Shown here in pieces: positions 1-11,917 of a stretch of DNA of 64,000 nucleotides. Origin of the DNA: Cordia subcordata. Taxonomy: Eukaryota; Streptophyta; Magnoliopsida; Boraginales; Cordiaceae. The first letter of the stretch is position 1. Every line of letters starts with the position of its first letter. Both the position numbers and the translations under genes were made by a program. The notes below the pieces were generated by a model. It did no database searches and was not told the origin of the DNA. It saw only the letters and a list, made by a program, of their open reading frames with translations. The stretch is taken from contig JAPTOF010000038.1 of the NCBI GenBank assembly GCA_028554755.1, positions 124,001-188,000 of the forward strand, read 5' to 3'.

Positions 1-345
1 CTCAATCTGCTGAAGATCTTGCTCCACCAAAGAAAAACTCAAATCTAATTCTTGCGAATTAAATTTGATGAAAACAAAAGAAAACAAACTTTACAATGAG
101 TTTGTACAAGATATACAAATCATGACCCAAATCTGGTGGTCAACCAAATTTGGTCAAAACAGAAACACAACTGGCTCCTCCAGCCGTCATCCCTGTCTCC
201 CTTGGTTCTGTCCCTCCGTCATGTTGTGCTTGCTCCTGCGTACCTTCCAATCAGTTTCCTAGGACTCCTGATAGCGTTTCTTTTCTTAAGTTCTGCTGGG
301 TGGAAAATGGAATGAGAAGCCTTTTCCTCCAGTGCCAAAGACACC
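1..345. other. unassigned left edge
   Basis: No feature can be supported here. A short plus-strand open frame (150-371) runs out of this stretch into the antisense of LINE-A, so it is not credible as a gene. The stretch may be a decayed, variable part of a LINE ORF1, but I see no DUF4283 or zinc-knuckle motif. LINE-A homology begins around base 300-346. Confidence 0.3.
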
Positions 346-2584
346 TTCACAAAAGGATGAAAAATGGATGAGAATAATTGCTCCTTCATTTTGACTCATT
401 TGTGAAATTCTTGGCAATTCCTTTCACATTCCAGACAAAATGAATGGCAGTTTCTAAGAGATGCTTGAGTATGGTAGCTTTGAGGTTCCCTTCAAGCACA
501 TGAGGCGTAATGTATGCAATGATCTATTCCTAATCAATCAAGGAATCTTGCATCATAAGAAGATGAAGACCCATTCACCAAATTCTCCTAGTAAAACAAC
601 AATTGAAGAAAAGATGGTCTCTAGTTTCACACCCAATGTTGCAAAAGATACAGTGGGATTAATCTCAATGCCTCAAGTTAACATTCTTAATTTTGTATTA
701 AGGCGATCATGAATTGCAAGCCCAGCAATAAATGCATGCCGAGGAGTATGCCCTTTAAACCACACAATGTTGTGCCATCCAACTTTATTTTGCTTGGTTC
801 AAATATTCTCCCAAGTATGTGCAAAGCTAAAATCTCCCTTTGGAGAAAGATCCCAAGTATCCAGATTTTCTTCCACAAGCTCAAGGTGTGGGGCATTAAT
901 GTGCAAGAGGTGGGAAGGCCAACACCAATTGCCTTGAGAGTAGAAATCACTATCCTTTGCGTAAAAGGGTAGATTGTTAAAAGTGCTACTCCAATGGATG
1001 CCAAGAATGCCTTCCATGTGCCAATTATCATGCCAAAAGTGTGTGTACTTTCCATTGCCAATGATATGAGTGATATGAGACCTTGCAAAGTTTTGACATT
1101 TAAGAAGGCTTTTAAAGATCCAACTACCATCATTTGAGGGAGTTGCTGTCCAAATTGATCCATTTTTGATGTAGTTTCCATGAATCCAATTACTCCAAAG
1201 AGTTTTCCAGCATGCATACATTCTCCAAAAGGTTTTTAGAAGATAAATGTCGTTAATATCTTCAATCTTCTGGATTCCCAATCCACCATCATCAAAAGGA
1301 GTACAAATAAATGTCTTTCCAAGCAATTTTAGCTCTGGTATCCCTCCAAAGGAAAGTGCAAAATTTGGATTCAATTGCTACAACGATTCCTTTAGGTAGA
1401 AGAAGTGCACCAGCCAATAAGCACAAATTTGAAAGAGGATAGACTTTATAAGAGTTAATCTACCTGCATATGAGAGCCAATAAGTGGTCCAGTTTCAAGA
1501 ATTTTCTCTGTGAGTGGTAAGCAATTAGCCTTTCTAAGCTTTCTAGATACAAGGAGAGCATCCAAATATCTAATAGGTAGGGTACCTTCTTTAAACTCCA
1601 CTTGATTTAGAATAGAAAGTTTTTCCTCTTGAGAGACTTCTCCAAGAAAGATTTTAGTTTTGGCATAATTAACTTTCAAGCTGGAAAGAGAAAAGAAATT
1701 GCTCAAAACTTCCATGATACACTCAATTGAATCCAAATTTCCTTTGCAAAAGATGAAAAGGTCATCCGTAAAGCAAAGATGATTAAGCTTCAATATTGCA
1801 CATTTTGGGTGGAAACCAAACCTTGGATTGTGCTTTAAACAATTTAGCACGCAAGAAAGGACCTCCATACAAGTAATAAAGAGATAAGGGGAAAGAGGAT
1901 CTCCTTGTCTAATTCCATTTGCCCTTTTAAAATATCTCTCAAGATTACCATTTAGAGCAATAGAGAAGCTTGAAGAAGTGATGCAAGTGATAATCCATTT
2001 CACAAAGAATTCCAGAAATCCAAAAGCAAGAAGTGTAAACTTAATGAACCTCCAATTGAGAGAATCAAAAGCCTTTATGATATCAATTTTGAAGGCACAC
2101 CTAGGTGAAAGATGTGATCTTGTGTAGCCTTTAAGAAGGTCATATGCCACAAGGATGTTCTCATTAATAAGCCTTCCCTTCATAAAAGCTGATTGATTCC
2201 ATGATATAATAGAAGGTAAACGATCTTTGATTCTATTTGCAAGCGACTTTGAGATGCATTTATAAATGGTGTTGCAACAAGATATAGGTCTAAAGTCCTT
2301 TACCGAAGAAGGATTTTGGACTTTAGGAGCAAGGGCAATATACATTGCATTTACCTCTTTAAGAAGCTTTGATGAGCTGAAGAAAGAGCTAATGGTCATA
2401 AGCACATCTTCTCCAACAATGTCCTAAGCCATCTTATAAAAGTGGGAGGTGTGTCCAAGAGGGCCTGGACTTTTGTTTGGATTGAGTGAGAAGAGCGTTT
2501 CTTTGATTTCCTTAAAAGTAAAAGGGGCAGCAAGATTCTCCAAGCAACTTTCCCAATGGTTTTCCCAATAATCGTCATATGATA
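346..2584 (-). mobile_element. LINE-A, truncated L1-type LINE (ORF2 remnant)
   Basis: A minus-strand non-LTR retrotransposon fragment. It keeps the RT and the C-terminal zinc domain of ORF2 but lacks ORF1, the endonuclease and the 3' poly(A) end. It abuts LINE-B at about 2585 without a TSD or tail, so the contact is probably a deletion joint rather than a fresh insertion. Homology to LINE-H, LINE-D and LINE-U runs colinearly through the whole fragment. Confidence 0.85.
430..2584 (-). pseudogene. LINE-A ORF2 remnant: reverse transcriptase and zf-RVT domain
   Basis: On the minus strand the order is the pre-RT region (NPNKSPGP), RT fingers (FRPISCCNTIYKCIS), motif A (IIKAFDSLNW), motif B (GIRQGDPLSPYLF) and the catalytic box. 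The box reads FTDD (plus-strand bases 1761-1772) where relatives have FADD; both aspartates are kept. A stop near 1455 and frame changes near 2410 and 1380 break the frame. The C-terminal part (799-1374, then about 430-800) contains WFKGHTPRHAFIAGLA, typical of the zf-RVT domain. In an intact LINE this protein would make cDNA at a nicked target by target-primed reverse transcription. Not functional. Confidence 0.85.
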
Positions 2585-4787
2585 CAACAATACTAACCAA
2601 ATCTAGATTTGAGGGGCAAGAAAAAACAAGGAAGAGATACAAGAAAATCAAAAGCAAGGCAAAGCAAGAAGAAACAAACATCACCCCGATTACCAAAACT
2701 AGGGTAAATCATCCAGAGCATGTCGAGGGGGAGCAACATTTCCTTCTTGAGCATCTTCCTCAAGCAGTTCAAAGTGGTTATGCACGAGGGAGCTAGGGGA
2801 AGATGTCCTAGGAGATTGAGGCCGAGAGCCTCTTTGAGCTTGAGAGCTAACTTCAATTGTCTTTCTTGGTGATTTAGGAGAACTAGGCCGAGAAGGATTG
2901 TTGCCTTGTTCATGTGCAATAGTAGATTGCTTTCTTCCAGCTTCAATCCATTTATCTTTGCTTCTGTGATCAACATTTGGTTGTGCTTCTTGAGTGTGTT
3001 GATTTAAAGGACAAGTATTATCAAAGTGTCCTACCAATTTACATTTTGAGCATTTTGGGGGCCTCCATGCATATTCAATTTCAACCTTGGCTCAAGAACC
3101 ATCCTTAAGCTTTGGGAAGATAAAATCTGGCAACTCATCTTCCAAGTTTACGTCAATGCAAACACGAGCAAATTCAAGATTATTTCTTGATTTCATAAGT
3201 GAATCCATTTGCAAAGGGGTTCTAATGAAGGATGCCACATATCCTAGCCCTCTATTAGACCAAAGACAAAAGGGAACATCCCTAAGTTTGATGCAAATTG
3301 GAACTTTATCACATTTGAGAATTACAAATTGGAGATTGGGCTCCTATTTTCTAAGAAGAAGTGGCCTGTGATGGACATGCCACAATTGTTGAACTTTTTG
3401 ACAATACTCATTTTCAAACTTAAAGACAAATAACCCTTGGCCTTTAGTTTTGATTTCAATTGTTCCATATTGCTTCCAAGCAAAATCAACCATGTTCCTA
3501 ATAAGGAAGAAAGGGGGAAGAGCTCCAAGAAATCGACCAACAAGGCAATTTTTTCAATATTCTTCCCTATCTTCATAGAGGTCCAAAGATAGATCCTCCA
3601 CATCCCTTTTATCGTCAACATAGAAAGCATTACGTTTTTCAGGATGCTTGTTATTCATGCAATGTTCAGCAAAGGTTATTCCCCAATTAGGAGTAGGAGT
3701 GTTGAGGTTAGGGACAAATCTTGGCCTCAAAGGCCTTCTCCAAGCATTTGGTGGTTTTTTTACCTAAATTTTCTATTGTAGAAGGCATAATTCTTTTTCT
3801 TAGTGTAGTGGACTTGGTTGGAAGGCAAAGAGTTGGGTCAACACAATCCTTGTTGGCAAATGCCATGTCATTTTGGCAGCCAAGTCATGATTTCCATGTG
3901 TGAAATGAAATTTCAAAGAATCCAACTTCGGGAAGAAGCCAAGAGAGGAAAAATCTTTCGAAAAAGTATTTGGAAAGGTATGCTCATTTTCCAGAGGAGT
4001 ACTAACCTTATGAGTTGTCGAGTATGAGCCTAAAGGAGCTAAAAAGTGGCTAGAATTTTTAGGAAAAGGAGCTAACACATTGCGGATATTATCCAATACA
4101 CTTTTGCGACCAGTGGGTAATAAACCATAGTTGATTGTTTGTTGAAATGGTGTATCCGAAGCATCTTTTGAAGGTGAAATCTGATTGCAAACAACTTCAT
4201 CAAGTCTTTCCATAGATGGGACCAAGTTCTCTTTACCTTGAGCATTAAAAGAAGTACCAACATTGCTATGTTTAAGGGGGGTCAAAGTGGGCTAGCTTGG
4301 AGGAGGATTCATTTCCATGGTCGTTTTAGTAACATTAGGACATGAAGAGCTCCCTTCTTCCAGACAAGCTTTGCACAAGAGCTTGTTTGGAGATATTATA
4401 TCTCTCCTCAAGAAAATTGCCTAAACCAATGGCGAAGGGATAGATTTGTCTAGCTTCATCAATTTTCTTATCAAGCTGTTCTAAATAATTTTCATCACAT
4501 ACCTCTTTGTTGTTCTTCAAGAGAAGAGAAGTCTTACTAGCTGAGCATGAGTGTGTGTCAAGACCATACAAGATGTCTTGCTCTTTGTTAGACAAAGAAG
4601 CAGCATCATACGGATCTTCAAGAGGGCAAGGGTTTTCATACTCAAAAGGAGAACTTGCATTGAAATATTTAGAGCACTTGGCTACCAAACGAGCACTAGG
4701 ACGAGTCTTGAAGGATGAAGCACATTTTTTCTTGCCCATAAATGTCGAAGATGATGATGGAAAAGGGTGGTAGTGATGGTCCCCAAG
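2585..4787 (-). mobile_element. LINE-B, ORF1-only LINE (3' tail missing)
   Basis: A minus-strand element with a 5' leader, one ORF1-type reading region and a short 3' UTR that matches the other ORF1-only copies (CCCCTCAAATCTAG on the minus strand). No ORF2 sequence follows the ORF1 stop. The terminal poly(A) is absent because the element is cut at about 2585, where the LINE-A RT fragment begins. The 5' end is placed at about 4787, where plus-strand ORF1 sequence of LINE-C starts. Confidence 0.75.
2699..4739 (-). pseudogene. LINE-B ORF1 (DUF4283-like and CCHC RNA-binding protein)
   Basis: The start is chosen at MGKKKC (ATG at 4739) because the MGKKK opening is shared with other copies; an in-frame ATG further upstream lies in the leader. 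A serine- and acid-rich N-terminal half (4739 to about 3650) is followed by a DUF4283-like domain (motifs CLVGRFLGALPPFFLI, QLWHVHHRPLLLRK, VASF) and a zinc knuckle CSKCKLVGHFDNTC. A serine/proline-rich tail ends at 2699. In related LINEs ORF1 coats the element RNA. Several frame changes are present, plus an in-frame TGA (plus bases 3554-3556) just before the CLVG motif. The same TGA occurs in LINE-X. Confidence 0.8.
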
Positions 4788-5630
4788 GAAGTTCTTATCC
4801 CTCAAAATTCATATGAAATGCAAAATGACTTCCCTCCTCTTACACATTTCTCGGCCAAATCTCTTGGTCTAGACCACGTGGCAAATGAAGACAAGAATGA
4901 GGTGAAAGCCAACTCAAAAAGTTTTACCACATCATCAGAAATTGGAAAAGATGACTTGACTAAATCTAGCTCACCTTCAGGTGTTAACCAATGAAATGAG
5001 AAGCCAAAGGCTCTATTGGTGGAAATAGAGGATGAAACCCGAAGTAAAGCAAGCATGCAAGAAGAAAGGGCTACTCTACCACAAAATGCTTAGAAGAAGC
5101 CACCCTTCTTAATTTATGAACCCTCACCAAACAATCCTACTTCCAATTGGGAAAATGACTTTACTGAATTTACGGAGACAAATTTGCATCTTGAAGAAGA
5201 ATTTAAAGTTGAAACATGTGATGGTATTAGAGACGTTGAGGACCCACCTCAAGACTTGTATGATGAAGGGGAAAGCTTTTGAATAGTGCTCCCCCCTTCC
5301 CCCCTTTTTGCTTTATCAAAAATGTGATGTACAATGCATGGTGGAAGTTTGTTAAAGAGGATATATATCCCAAAGGAAAAGGGTTGTTTATGTTTAATTT
5401 TGAAAAAGAGGAATATTGCCAAAGACTTTTACAACAATTTTGGCATAAAAATCATAGGTCTTTGCTTCTTAGGAAATGGAAACCCAACCTTGAATATGTC
5501 AATTTATCTTGCAACAAAGTGCCAATTTGGGTCAAACTTAAGGATGTTATACTTAGCTCATGGTCTAAGAGGGGTTTTAGTTATATTTCATCCTATGTTA
5601 GAAGGCTTATACAAATTGATGCCATAACTG

Positions 5631-5647
5631 AATCAAGGAGAAATCTT
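5631..5647 (+). repeat. left target-site duplication of LINE-D
   Basis: AATCAAGGAGAAATCTT, 17 bp. It is repeated exactly at 14137-14153 on the other side of LINE-D. The last T residues run into the LINE-D tail, so the length is 15-17 bp. Confidence 0.9.
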
Positions 5648-8600
5648 TTTTTTCTTTTCACAAAGTAAGTGAGGATTTCATTAAGAGTGAAAGAATTTAC
5701 AAAGAGAATAAAAGAGTTCAGCACCTATACAAGAATTTCTTCTAATTTCAATGATTTGCATATGGCTTTGCTTAAACAATTGGAAGTGAACTTTTTCCCA
5801 AAAATACATTTGATTCGGACTTCATTATAGATGTTGGAGATGATTGGTCTTCGGTTTTTGCATTCATGCTAAAAACTCGGCTATTTCTTTCTTTCCATAT
5901 ATGATAGATGGTGGCTCCCAAATAGTGCTTCATAATAGTTGCCATCAAATGCTTCTCGAGTGCAAATGGAGTGAGAAAATCCACAATCTTATCCCTTGCA
6001 AACAATGGCTCTTTGACAAGAGTGAGTTGCAAGCGCTTCTTCTAGATTCTATTTATGAAGCTACATTCAAAAAATATATGGTTTCTAGTTTCACATCCCA
6101 AATTGCAAAAGGAGCAAGTGGGGTTAATATTGATTCCCCAATGAAGGATATGAAACTTTGTGTTGAGCCTATCCAAGAAAGTAAGCCAACAGATAAAAGC
6201 ATGCCGAGGTGAATGTCCTTTGAACCAAACAATATTATGCCAATTAACCTTATTTCCCTTGATTCTAATAAACTACCATGTGTGTTTAAAGGAGGATTCA
6301 CCATTTGGAGATAATTTCCAGCAAAAGGAATCAGATTTTCCTTCTTCAAGTTGGTAGGTAGGTGCATTGAAATGGGAGAGGTAAGAAGGCCAACTCCATC
6401 CATTTTGAGTGTAGACATCACTAACCTTTGCAAAGAGGAGAGGATGAAGAAAGATGTTATTCCAAGATTTCCCTCCGGGTGCTAAGTGTCCAGCCAAAAA
6501 TAAGTATCCTTGCTATTCCCAATAATATGTTTGATGTTTTCTCGAGCTATATCGCTGCATTTGAACAAACTCTGCATTATCCAATTATGATCATTTGGAA
6601 TGATGTAGGTCTAAACGGGACCATCCTTAATGTAATTCTCGTGAACCCAAGAGCTCTAAAGTGTATCCCTGAATGCATACATTTTCCAAAGAATTTTTTG
6701 CATGAAAGTTTCATTAATTTCCAGAATTCTTCTAATTCTAAGACCCCTTTCTTCATGTGGCAATCAAATATCTTTCCAAGCAACTTTTGTTCCAGTATCT
6801 CTCCAAAGGAAGGTTTTAAACTTCTTTTCAATTGTTGCAATGACCCTCTTGGGGATGAGAAAAACACTAGCCCAATATGAACATATTTGGATAAGAGTAG
6901 ATTTGATGAGAAGTAACCTTCCAGCAAATGATAACCATTTTGTTGTCCAATGCTCAATCTTCTTTGTGATCTATTCCAAAAAAGGATAGCAATCAGCCTT
7001 ACAAAGTTTTCTTGTTACAAGAGGAACACCCAAGTAACGAAAGGGGAGATTACCTTCCTTGTTCTCAAGCTTATCAAGGATTGCATTTTTTCTCTCCAAA
7101 GGAACACCTCCAAAGAACACATCACTCTTGTCTTTGCTGATTTTTAAACCTGTGAGAGAATGATAAGCATTGAGCGTATTCATAATGCATTCAAGAGGAA
7201 GTAATATTTCCTTTGCAAAAGATAAGGAGGTCATCTGCAAAACAAAGATGGCTAAGCTTCATATTGCCACATTTAGGATGAAATTGAAACCCATCTTCCT
7301 TATCCAATTTGTTAAGCATACATGTAAGGACTTCTCTGCATATCACAAAGATATAGGAGGAAAGGGGGTCACCTTGTCTAATGCCATTAGCTTCTTTAAA
7401 GAAACCTTCAAGACCACCATTGATAGCAATTGAGAAGCTCGGGGAAGTAATACAAGCCATCAACCAATCAACAAACTTTTTAGGGAAGTCAAGAGCAATA
7501 AGAGTGCATTCAATGAAATGCCAATTCAATGTATGAAATGCCTTCATGATGTCAATTTTGAGTACACATCTTGAAGAGATATGGTTTCTAGAGTATCCTC
7601 TAAGTAGCTCATGGGAAATTAGGATGTTCTCATTAATGAGTCTACCATTAATGAATGCTAATTGGTTTTTTGAGATGATGTTGGGAAGGCATTTCTTAAG
7701 TCTATTGGCTAGGATCTTGGAAATGCACTTGTAGATGGTATTGCAACAAGAGATGGGGCAAAAATGTTTGACCATAGTGGGATTTTGAACTTTAGGTACA
7801 AGGGTGATGATAGTGATATTTACCTCTTTGAGGAGATTGTTGGTTGAGAAGAAAGACTTGATTGCATGCATCACTTCATCACTAATGATTTCCCAAGCCG
7901 CCATGTAGAATTTTGATGCATAACCGTTGGGTCTCGGACTTTCATTGGAATTGAGGGAGAAGAGACTCCCTTTAATTTCCTTATTAGAGACGGAGGTGGC
8001 AAGCATTTCCTTCTATTCTCCTTCAATTGTTTTGCCAAGTATGGATTTGATGCTTTGAACAGTGGAAATTGAGTTTGTTTTAGTTCCAAGAAGGTCCTTG
8101 TAGAAGGAAAGAAATTGGGCCTTCACCTCTTCATCCTTGGTAATCAAGTTGCCATTTGCATCTTGAATTGCATTGATGGTGTTCTTGATCCTTCTACTTT
8201 TAACCACATTATGGAAGAACTTAGTGTTTGCATCCCCCTCCTTGATCTATTGCATGCGAGCCTTTTGATAGAGGATTTTCCTACAAGAAGCTTCAAGAGT
8301 CTTAATATCCTTCAAAATTTCCCCCTCTTTATCAATCACCTCTTCATTACAATTTCCATTAAGAATATCAACTTGTACTTCTTCAAGATCTTTCTTGAGC
8401 TCACGGATTTGGTAAGGAATAGTAGAAAAATGCTTGTCGAATTACTTGAAAGCATGTTTGAGGATCTTTTGTTTTTGTGTGAGAACAAACATTGGTGTGC
8501 CTAAAATCCTTGCCTTCCAAGCTTCTTCAACCACCTTGAGAAATACTTCATGGGAGGTCCAAGCATTGAAGAATTTGAATGGTTTTGGGAGAGAAGGGTT

Positions 8601-8955
8601 AGACTTACATGTGTGCATGACAAGGGAGCAATGATCGGAAATCCCCGGATTGTCAACCAAGAGGAAGGAGCTATCCAAGAACTCAAGCCATTGCGAGTTG
8701 ACAAGTGCTCTATCAAGTTTGCTTGCCATGAAGTTAGTTGGAGAGCCTTTGTTTGTCGAAGTGAAGTGAGGACCAAGCACTTTATGCTCAAGTAAACAAG
8801 ATTTGCTAATGCATTTCTTAAAATCCCAAGCATTAGGGGGGATGGAAGCATAAGAGGACCTATCCCTACAATGGAGGATTTCATTAAAATCCCCAATCAC
8901 AAAAAATAGGCTATCTTTACACCATGAGCTCCATTCCTCAAGCGTTTCTCTAAAG

Positions 8956-8972
8956 AATGCTTCTACCTTTGG
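8956..8972 (+). repeat. left target-site duplication of LINE-E
   Basis: AATGCTTCTACCTTTGG, 17 bp. The identical copy is at 11567-11583, right after the LINE-E poly(A). Removing LINE-E and one copy restores the reading of the LINE-D endonuclease region. Confidence 0.92.
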
Positions 8973-11566
8973 AAAAGAAGGTTCAAATATTCTATCAAAG
9001 TGAGATGATTCTCTTTCTAGATTTTTTGCTCTCAATTCTCTCTACACTCTCTTTGTACCTTTACCCTTCTTCTTCCTCTTAAACTCCTTCTTTCCATCAT
9101 GCCTAAAAAGAAGAATCACCTATCATCTAGGAAAAGTGCAAGAATCAAAGCCATTAATGCAAAGCTTAAAGAAACCTATGAAGAACTCCTTTTTACTGGT
9201 GTTCAAAATGATTTGCATGGTGCTGGAAACATCCTTGCTTCTCCCTCAGTGCTTGAAAATTCCTCGTCTTTGCTGGTTGGAGATGATGATTCCTCCATCA
9301 ACTCAAACCTCGAGCTCAAGAAAGCTTATGATGACTGCTGCAACATGGGATCTTTACCTTCACAATCTTCTTCTTCTAAGTCCATGGGCTCCACTCCATG
9401 CTTGGATTTGGATGGGGAAAAGACGCTTGCTACAATGACGAAAACTCCGAAAGGTTACCAAGCACAAAATGTTTTTAATGCAACAACTATGAAAGAAGTC
9501 TCTTTTGATGAGCTTCGAGATGCTCCCATGGTAGCCAACTCTGTTTTCGTTTTGAATAGCTTTAAATCACCTAAGCTCAATGAGTCTCATTCTGATTCTC
9601 TTTATATCGAGAACTCGTTTCTGGTCACAAACTCCAATTTTTAGCGTGGGAAATTGATGAAAAATGATGCAAAATTGAATCTGAACTAGGCGAGCAATGA
9701 GCTTGAAGAAGATGATAAAGCATAGTGGTTATTACCCACTGGTTTTTCTAAAAATGAAGCACATACTTTTCCTATTTTTCCAGCTACCTTTTCAGGTCAT
9801 TCTAGCTTTTTGGCTACCACCACTTATAAAAAATCGACACCTCATCACCCAAATATCAATGAATCATCACAAGTACATTTTCAAAATACTTATTCGGCTC
9901 AATATCTTGAGGAATTCCCTCCATTAAGCCTGCCACCAACAAACTTATGTGGCTACCACCTCAATATTGACTTGGCTGCCACTTCAAAAATTAATTCCAC
10001 ATCATCAGTCCATGGTGACCAACAAAATAATGTCCAAAAAGCTCCTTTTGCAGCTGTTACTCAAGGCCAAACTTCCTTCTTTTGCCATGGACGAAATGCT
10101 CATAGCCGGTTCAATGCTAGGCAAGGCAACTTTGACTCACGTCCCCAACCAGATTTCAATGGTGGGCAAGATCGTTTCTCTCAACATCAAGGTAATGGAA
10201 GTCATTTTGCATCTCATAATGCATGGAGAAAGCCTCTTAGGCAAAAGTATAAACCTTCTTCTACTTCTCCTAATCGAAATTGGAAAGGTGTTTTTGCTCA
10301 ATTTTGCACTATTAACTATAAGCTTGAAGGTCATGTTACAAATATTGTTGATGGTATTAGAAATGTTGAGGACCCTCCGATCGATATATATGAAGATGGT
10401 GAAAACTTTTGGCAACATTGCCTTATTGGCAAATTTCTTGGTGTCCCTCCATCTTTTTTCCTTATTAGGAACATGGTGGAAAATGTTTGAAAAAGCTTTG
10501 GAAGAATTGAAATCTTTTCTAAAGGAAAAGGATTGTTTATTTTCAAGTTTGAAAATGAGAAAAATTGCCAAAAAGTTTTGGAACAATTATGGCATATAAA
10601 CCATAGGCCATTATTGTTGAGAAAATGGGAACCTAATCTTGAATTTGTTAATCTCACAAGCAACAAAATACCAATTTGGGTAAAATTGAGAGATGTCCCA
10701 TTAAGTCTATGGTCTAGAAGAGGCCTTGGATATGTTGCTTCTTCAATGGAAACCCCCTTCAAATGGATGCTTTAACGGCATCAAGAAGGAATCTTGAATT
10801 TGCAAGAGTTTGTGTTGAGGTTAATTTAGAGGAAAAGCTTCTGGAGGATATTTTTGTGAACCTTAGAAATGGCTCTAGGGCTAAAGTGGAAGTGGAATAT
10901 GCTTGGAAGCCCTCCAAATGAGATTTTTGCAAAATTGTTAGGCATGTTGAAGACCTTTGTCCTATGAAACCTGAACCCTAACCCATGCAAATTAAAATTG
11001 ACCAAAATGCTTCTAGGCGAAAATTACAAGAAGAATGGATTGTGGTTGGTAACAAATATGCTACTCTTGAAAGGAAAAATAATGGATCTTGCTCTCAAGT
11101 AAGCAATGCATCTCAGCCTCAATCACCCAAGAAAATTTCTTATTCAAAGGCACCAAGCCCAAAAGTGCAAAAATGCAACCATTTTGAAGTGTTAAGTAAG
11201 GATCCGCTGATTGAAGAGAAAATGCAAGCACATAAAGATCCGATTGAATGTTCGAATACCGGCTGATTTGGCTGAAAAGGACGATTTTGTCTTTCATCTC
11301 AAGTGCCCTCCATCAACTCACACTTTATCCTTGAGTGGTTTTTTGGGATTTCTTTTGTATGTTTGGAGTTCCAAACTTTTTGTCTTGTTGATTAACTCTC
11401 ATTCCTTGTTTTATAGGATCAATGTATAGTGGAATGAGGGTTTTTTTTCTTTTTTTCATTTTTACCATGCCCCTCTTACCCTTGTGCTTTTGAGATTGTT
11501 TTTAGTGGGATTGAGGGGCATTAGACTGTTTTGTGATGAATTAAACTTACTTACCCCGCAAAAAAA
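8973..11566 (+). mobile_element. LINE-E, complete ORF1-only LINE
   Basis: A 2.6-kb plus-strand unit with a 5' leader (8973-9098), one ORF1-type region, a 3' UTR of about 300 bp, the terminal motif ACTTACTTACCCCGC and a poly(A) tail. It has an exact 17-bp TSD, so both ends are fixed. No endonuclease or RT sequence lies between the ORF1 stop and the tail. It is therefore a whole mobile unit of an ORF2-less LINE and not a 5'-truncated or decayed two-ORF copy. It sits in antisense orientation inside LINE-D ORF2. Confidence 0.9.
9099..11266 (+). pseudogene. LINE-E ORF1 (DUF4283-like and CCHC)
   Basis: Starts with MPKKKNHLSSRKSARIKA, a lysine/arginine-rich opening equivalent to MGKKKR in other copies. 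The first open stretch runs to 9644. After stops near 9644, 9688 and 9725 the frame continues 9810-10490 and 10533-10775. The DUF4283-like domain is recognisable (CLIGKFLGVPPSFFLI, QLWHINHRPLLLRKWEPN, LWSRRGLGYVAS). The zinc-knuckle region near 10915-10965 is damaged: its first cysteine is replaced by a stop. A C-terminal tail ends at 11266. The role in intact form would be RNA binding and particle assembly. Confidence 0.85.
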
Positions 11567-11913
11567 AATGCTTCTACCTTTGGGGTTGTTTCTATCATAG
11601 ACAAAAGCCATACAAATACAACTTTTATTGGCCAAGCTAATGTGATAAAGAGCGCCTTGATCAATAGATTCCACAAAAGTAAAGTTGATTGAGTTCTTCC
11701 TGAAAAACTAAAGCCTACTAATCATATTTTCCTCCACATGATTTTTGAAGCCCAATATTTCAAAATAGGTTGCAATAGTAGTAAACAATGCATCTCTAAC
11801 AACCTTTGTTTCCAAAATGCAAAAACAATCAATCTTGTGTTTAGAGATCCAAAAGTTCACTTCCCTTTGTTTGCTTGGGGTATTAAAACCCCTAATGTTC
11901 CAAGAACCAAAAA

Positions 11914-11917
11914 TCAT
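11914..11917 (-). promoter_or_regulatory. ATGA overlap of ORF1 stop and ORF2 start (LINE-D)
   Basis: On the minus strand the ORF1 C-terminal frame ends PSQ-stop at TGA. The ORF2 ATG shares its TG with that stop (ATGA). Equivalent overlaps occur at 14733, 21069 and 36798, and a decayed one at 46282. Confidence 0.85.

Larger units (their letters stand above)
5760..11917 (-). pseudogene. LINE-D ORF2 (EN, RT, zf-RVT), interrupted by LINE-E
   Basis: The start ATG at 11917 follows the ORF1 stop with a 4-base overlap. The order is endonuclease start (FGSWNIRGFNTPSKQ; catalytic Glu in ILETK), interruption by LINE-E, endonuclease continuation (GDFNEILHC, and ISDHCSL carrying the catalytic Asp-His), RT (FCPISCCNTIYKCIS, GIRQGDPLSSYIF) and an intact catalytic FADD (plus bases 7230-7241). 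The C-terminal zf-RVT region runs to about 5772. Multiple frameshifts and stops (near 8200, 7190, 6960, 6570) show it is dead. Domain set and order match plant L1-clade ORF2. Confidence 0.85.

Noticed and set aside
687..1217. 176-codon minus-strand open frame
   Set aside because: It overlaps the real LINE-A ORF2 reading in another frame; its protein has no recognisable domain, while the neighbouring frame has zf-RVT motifs.
9949..10599. 216-codon plus-strand frame in LINE-E
   Set aside because: It lies in the wrong frame over the DUF4283-coding region. The frame with FLIRNMVE and CLIGKFLG is the homologous one.
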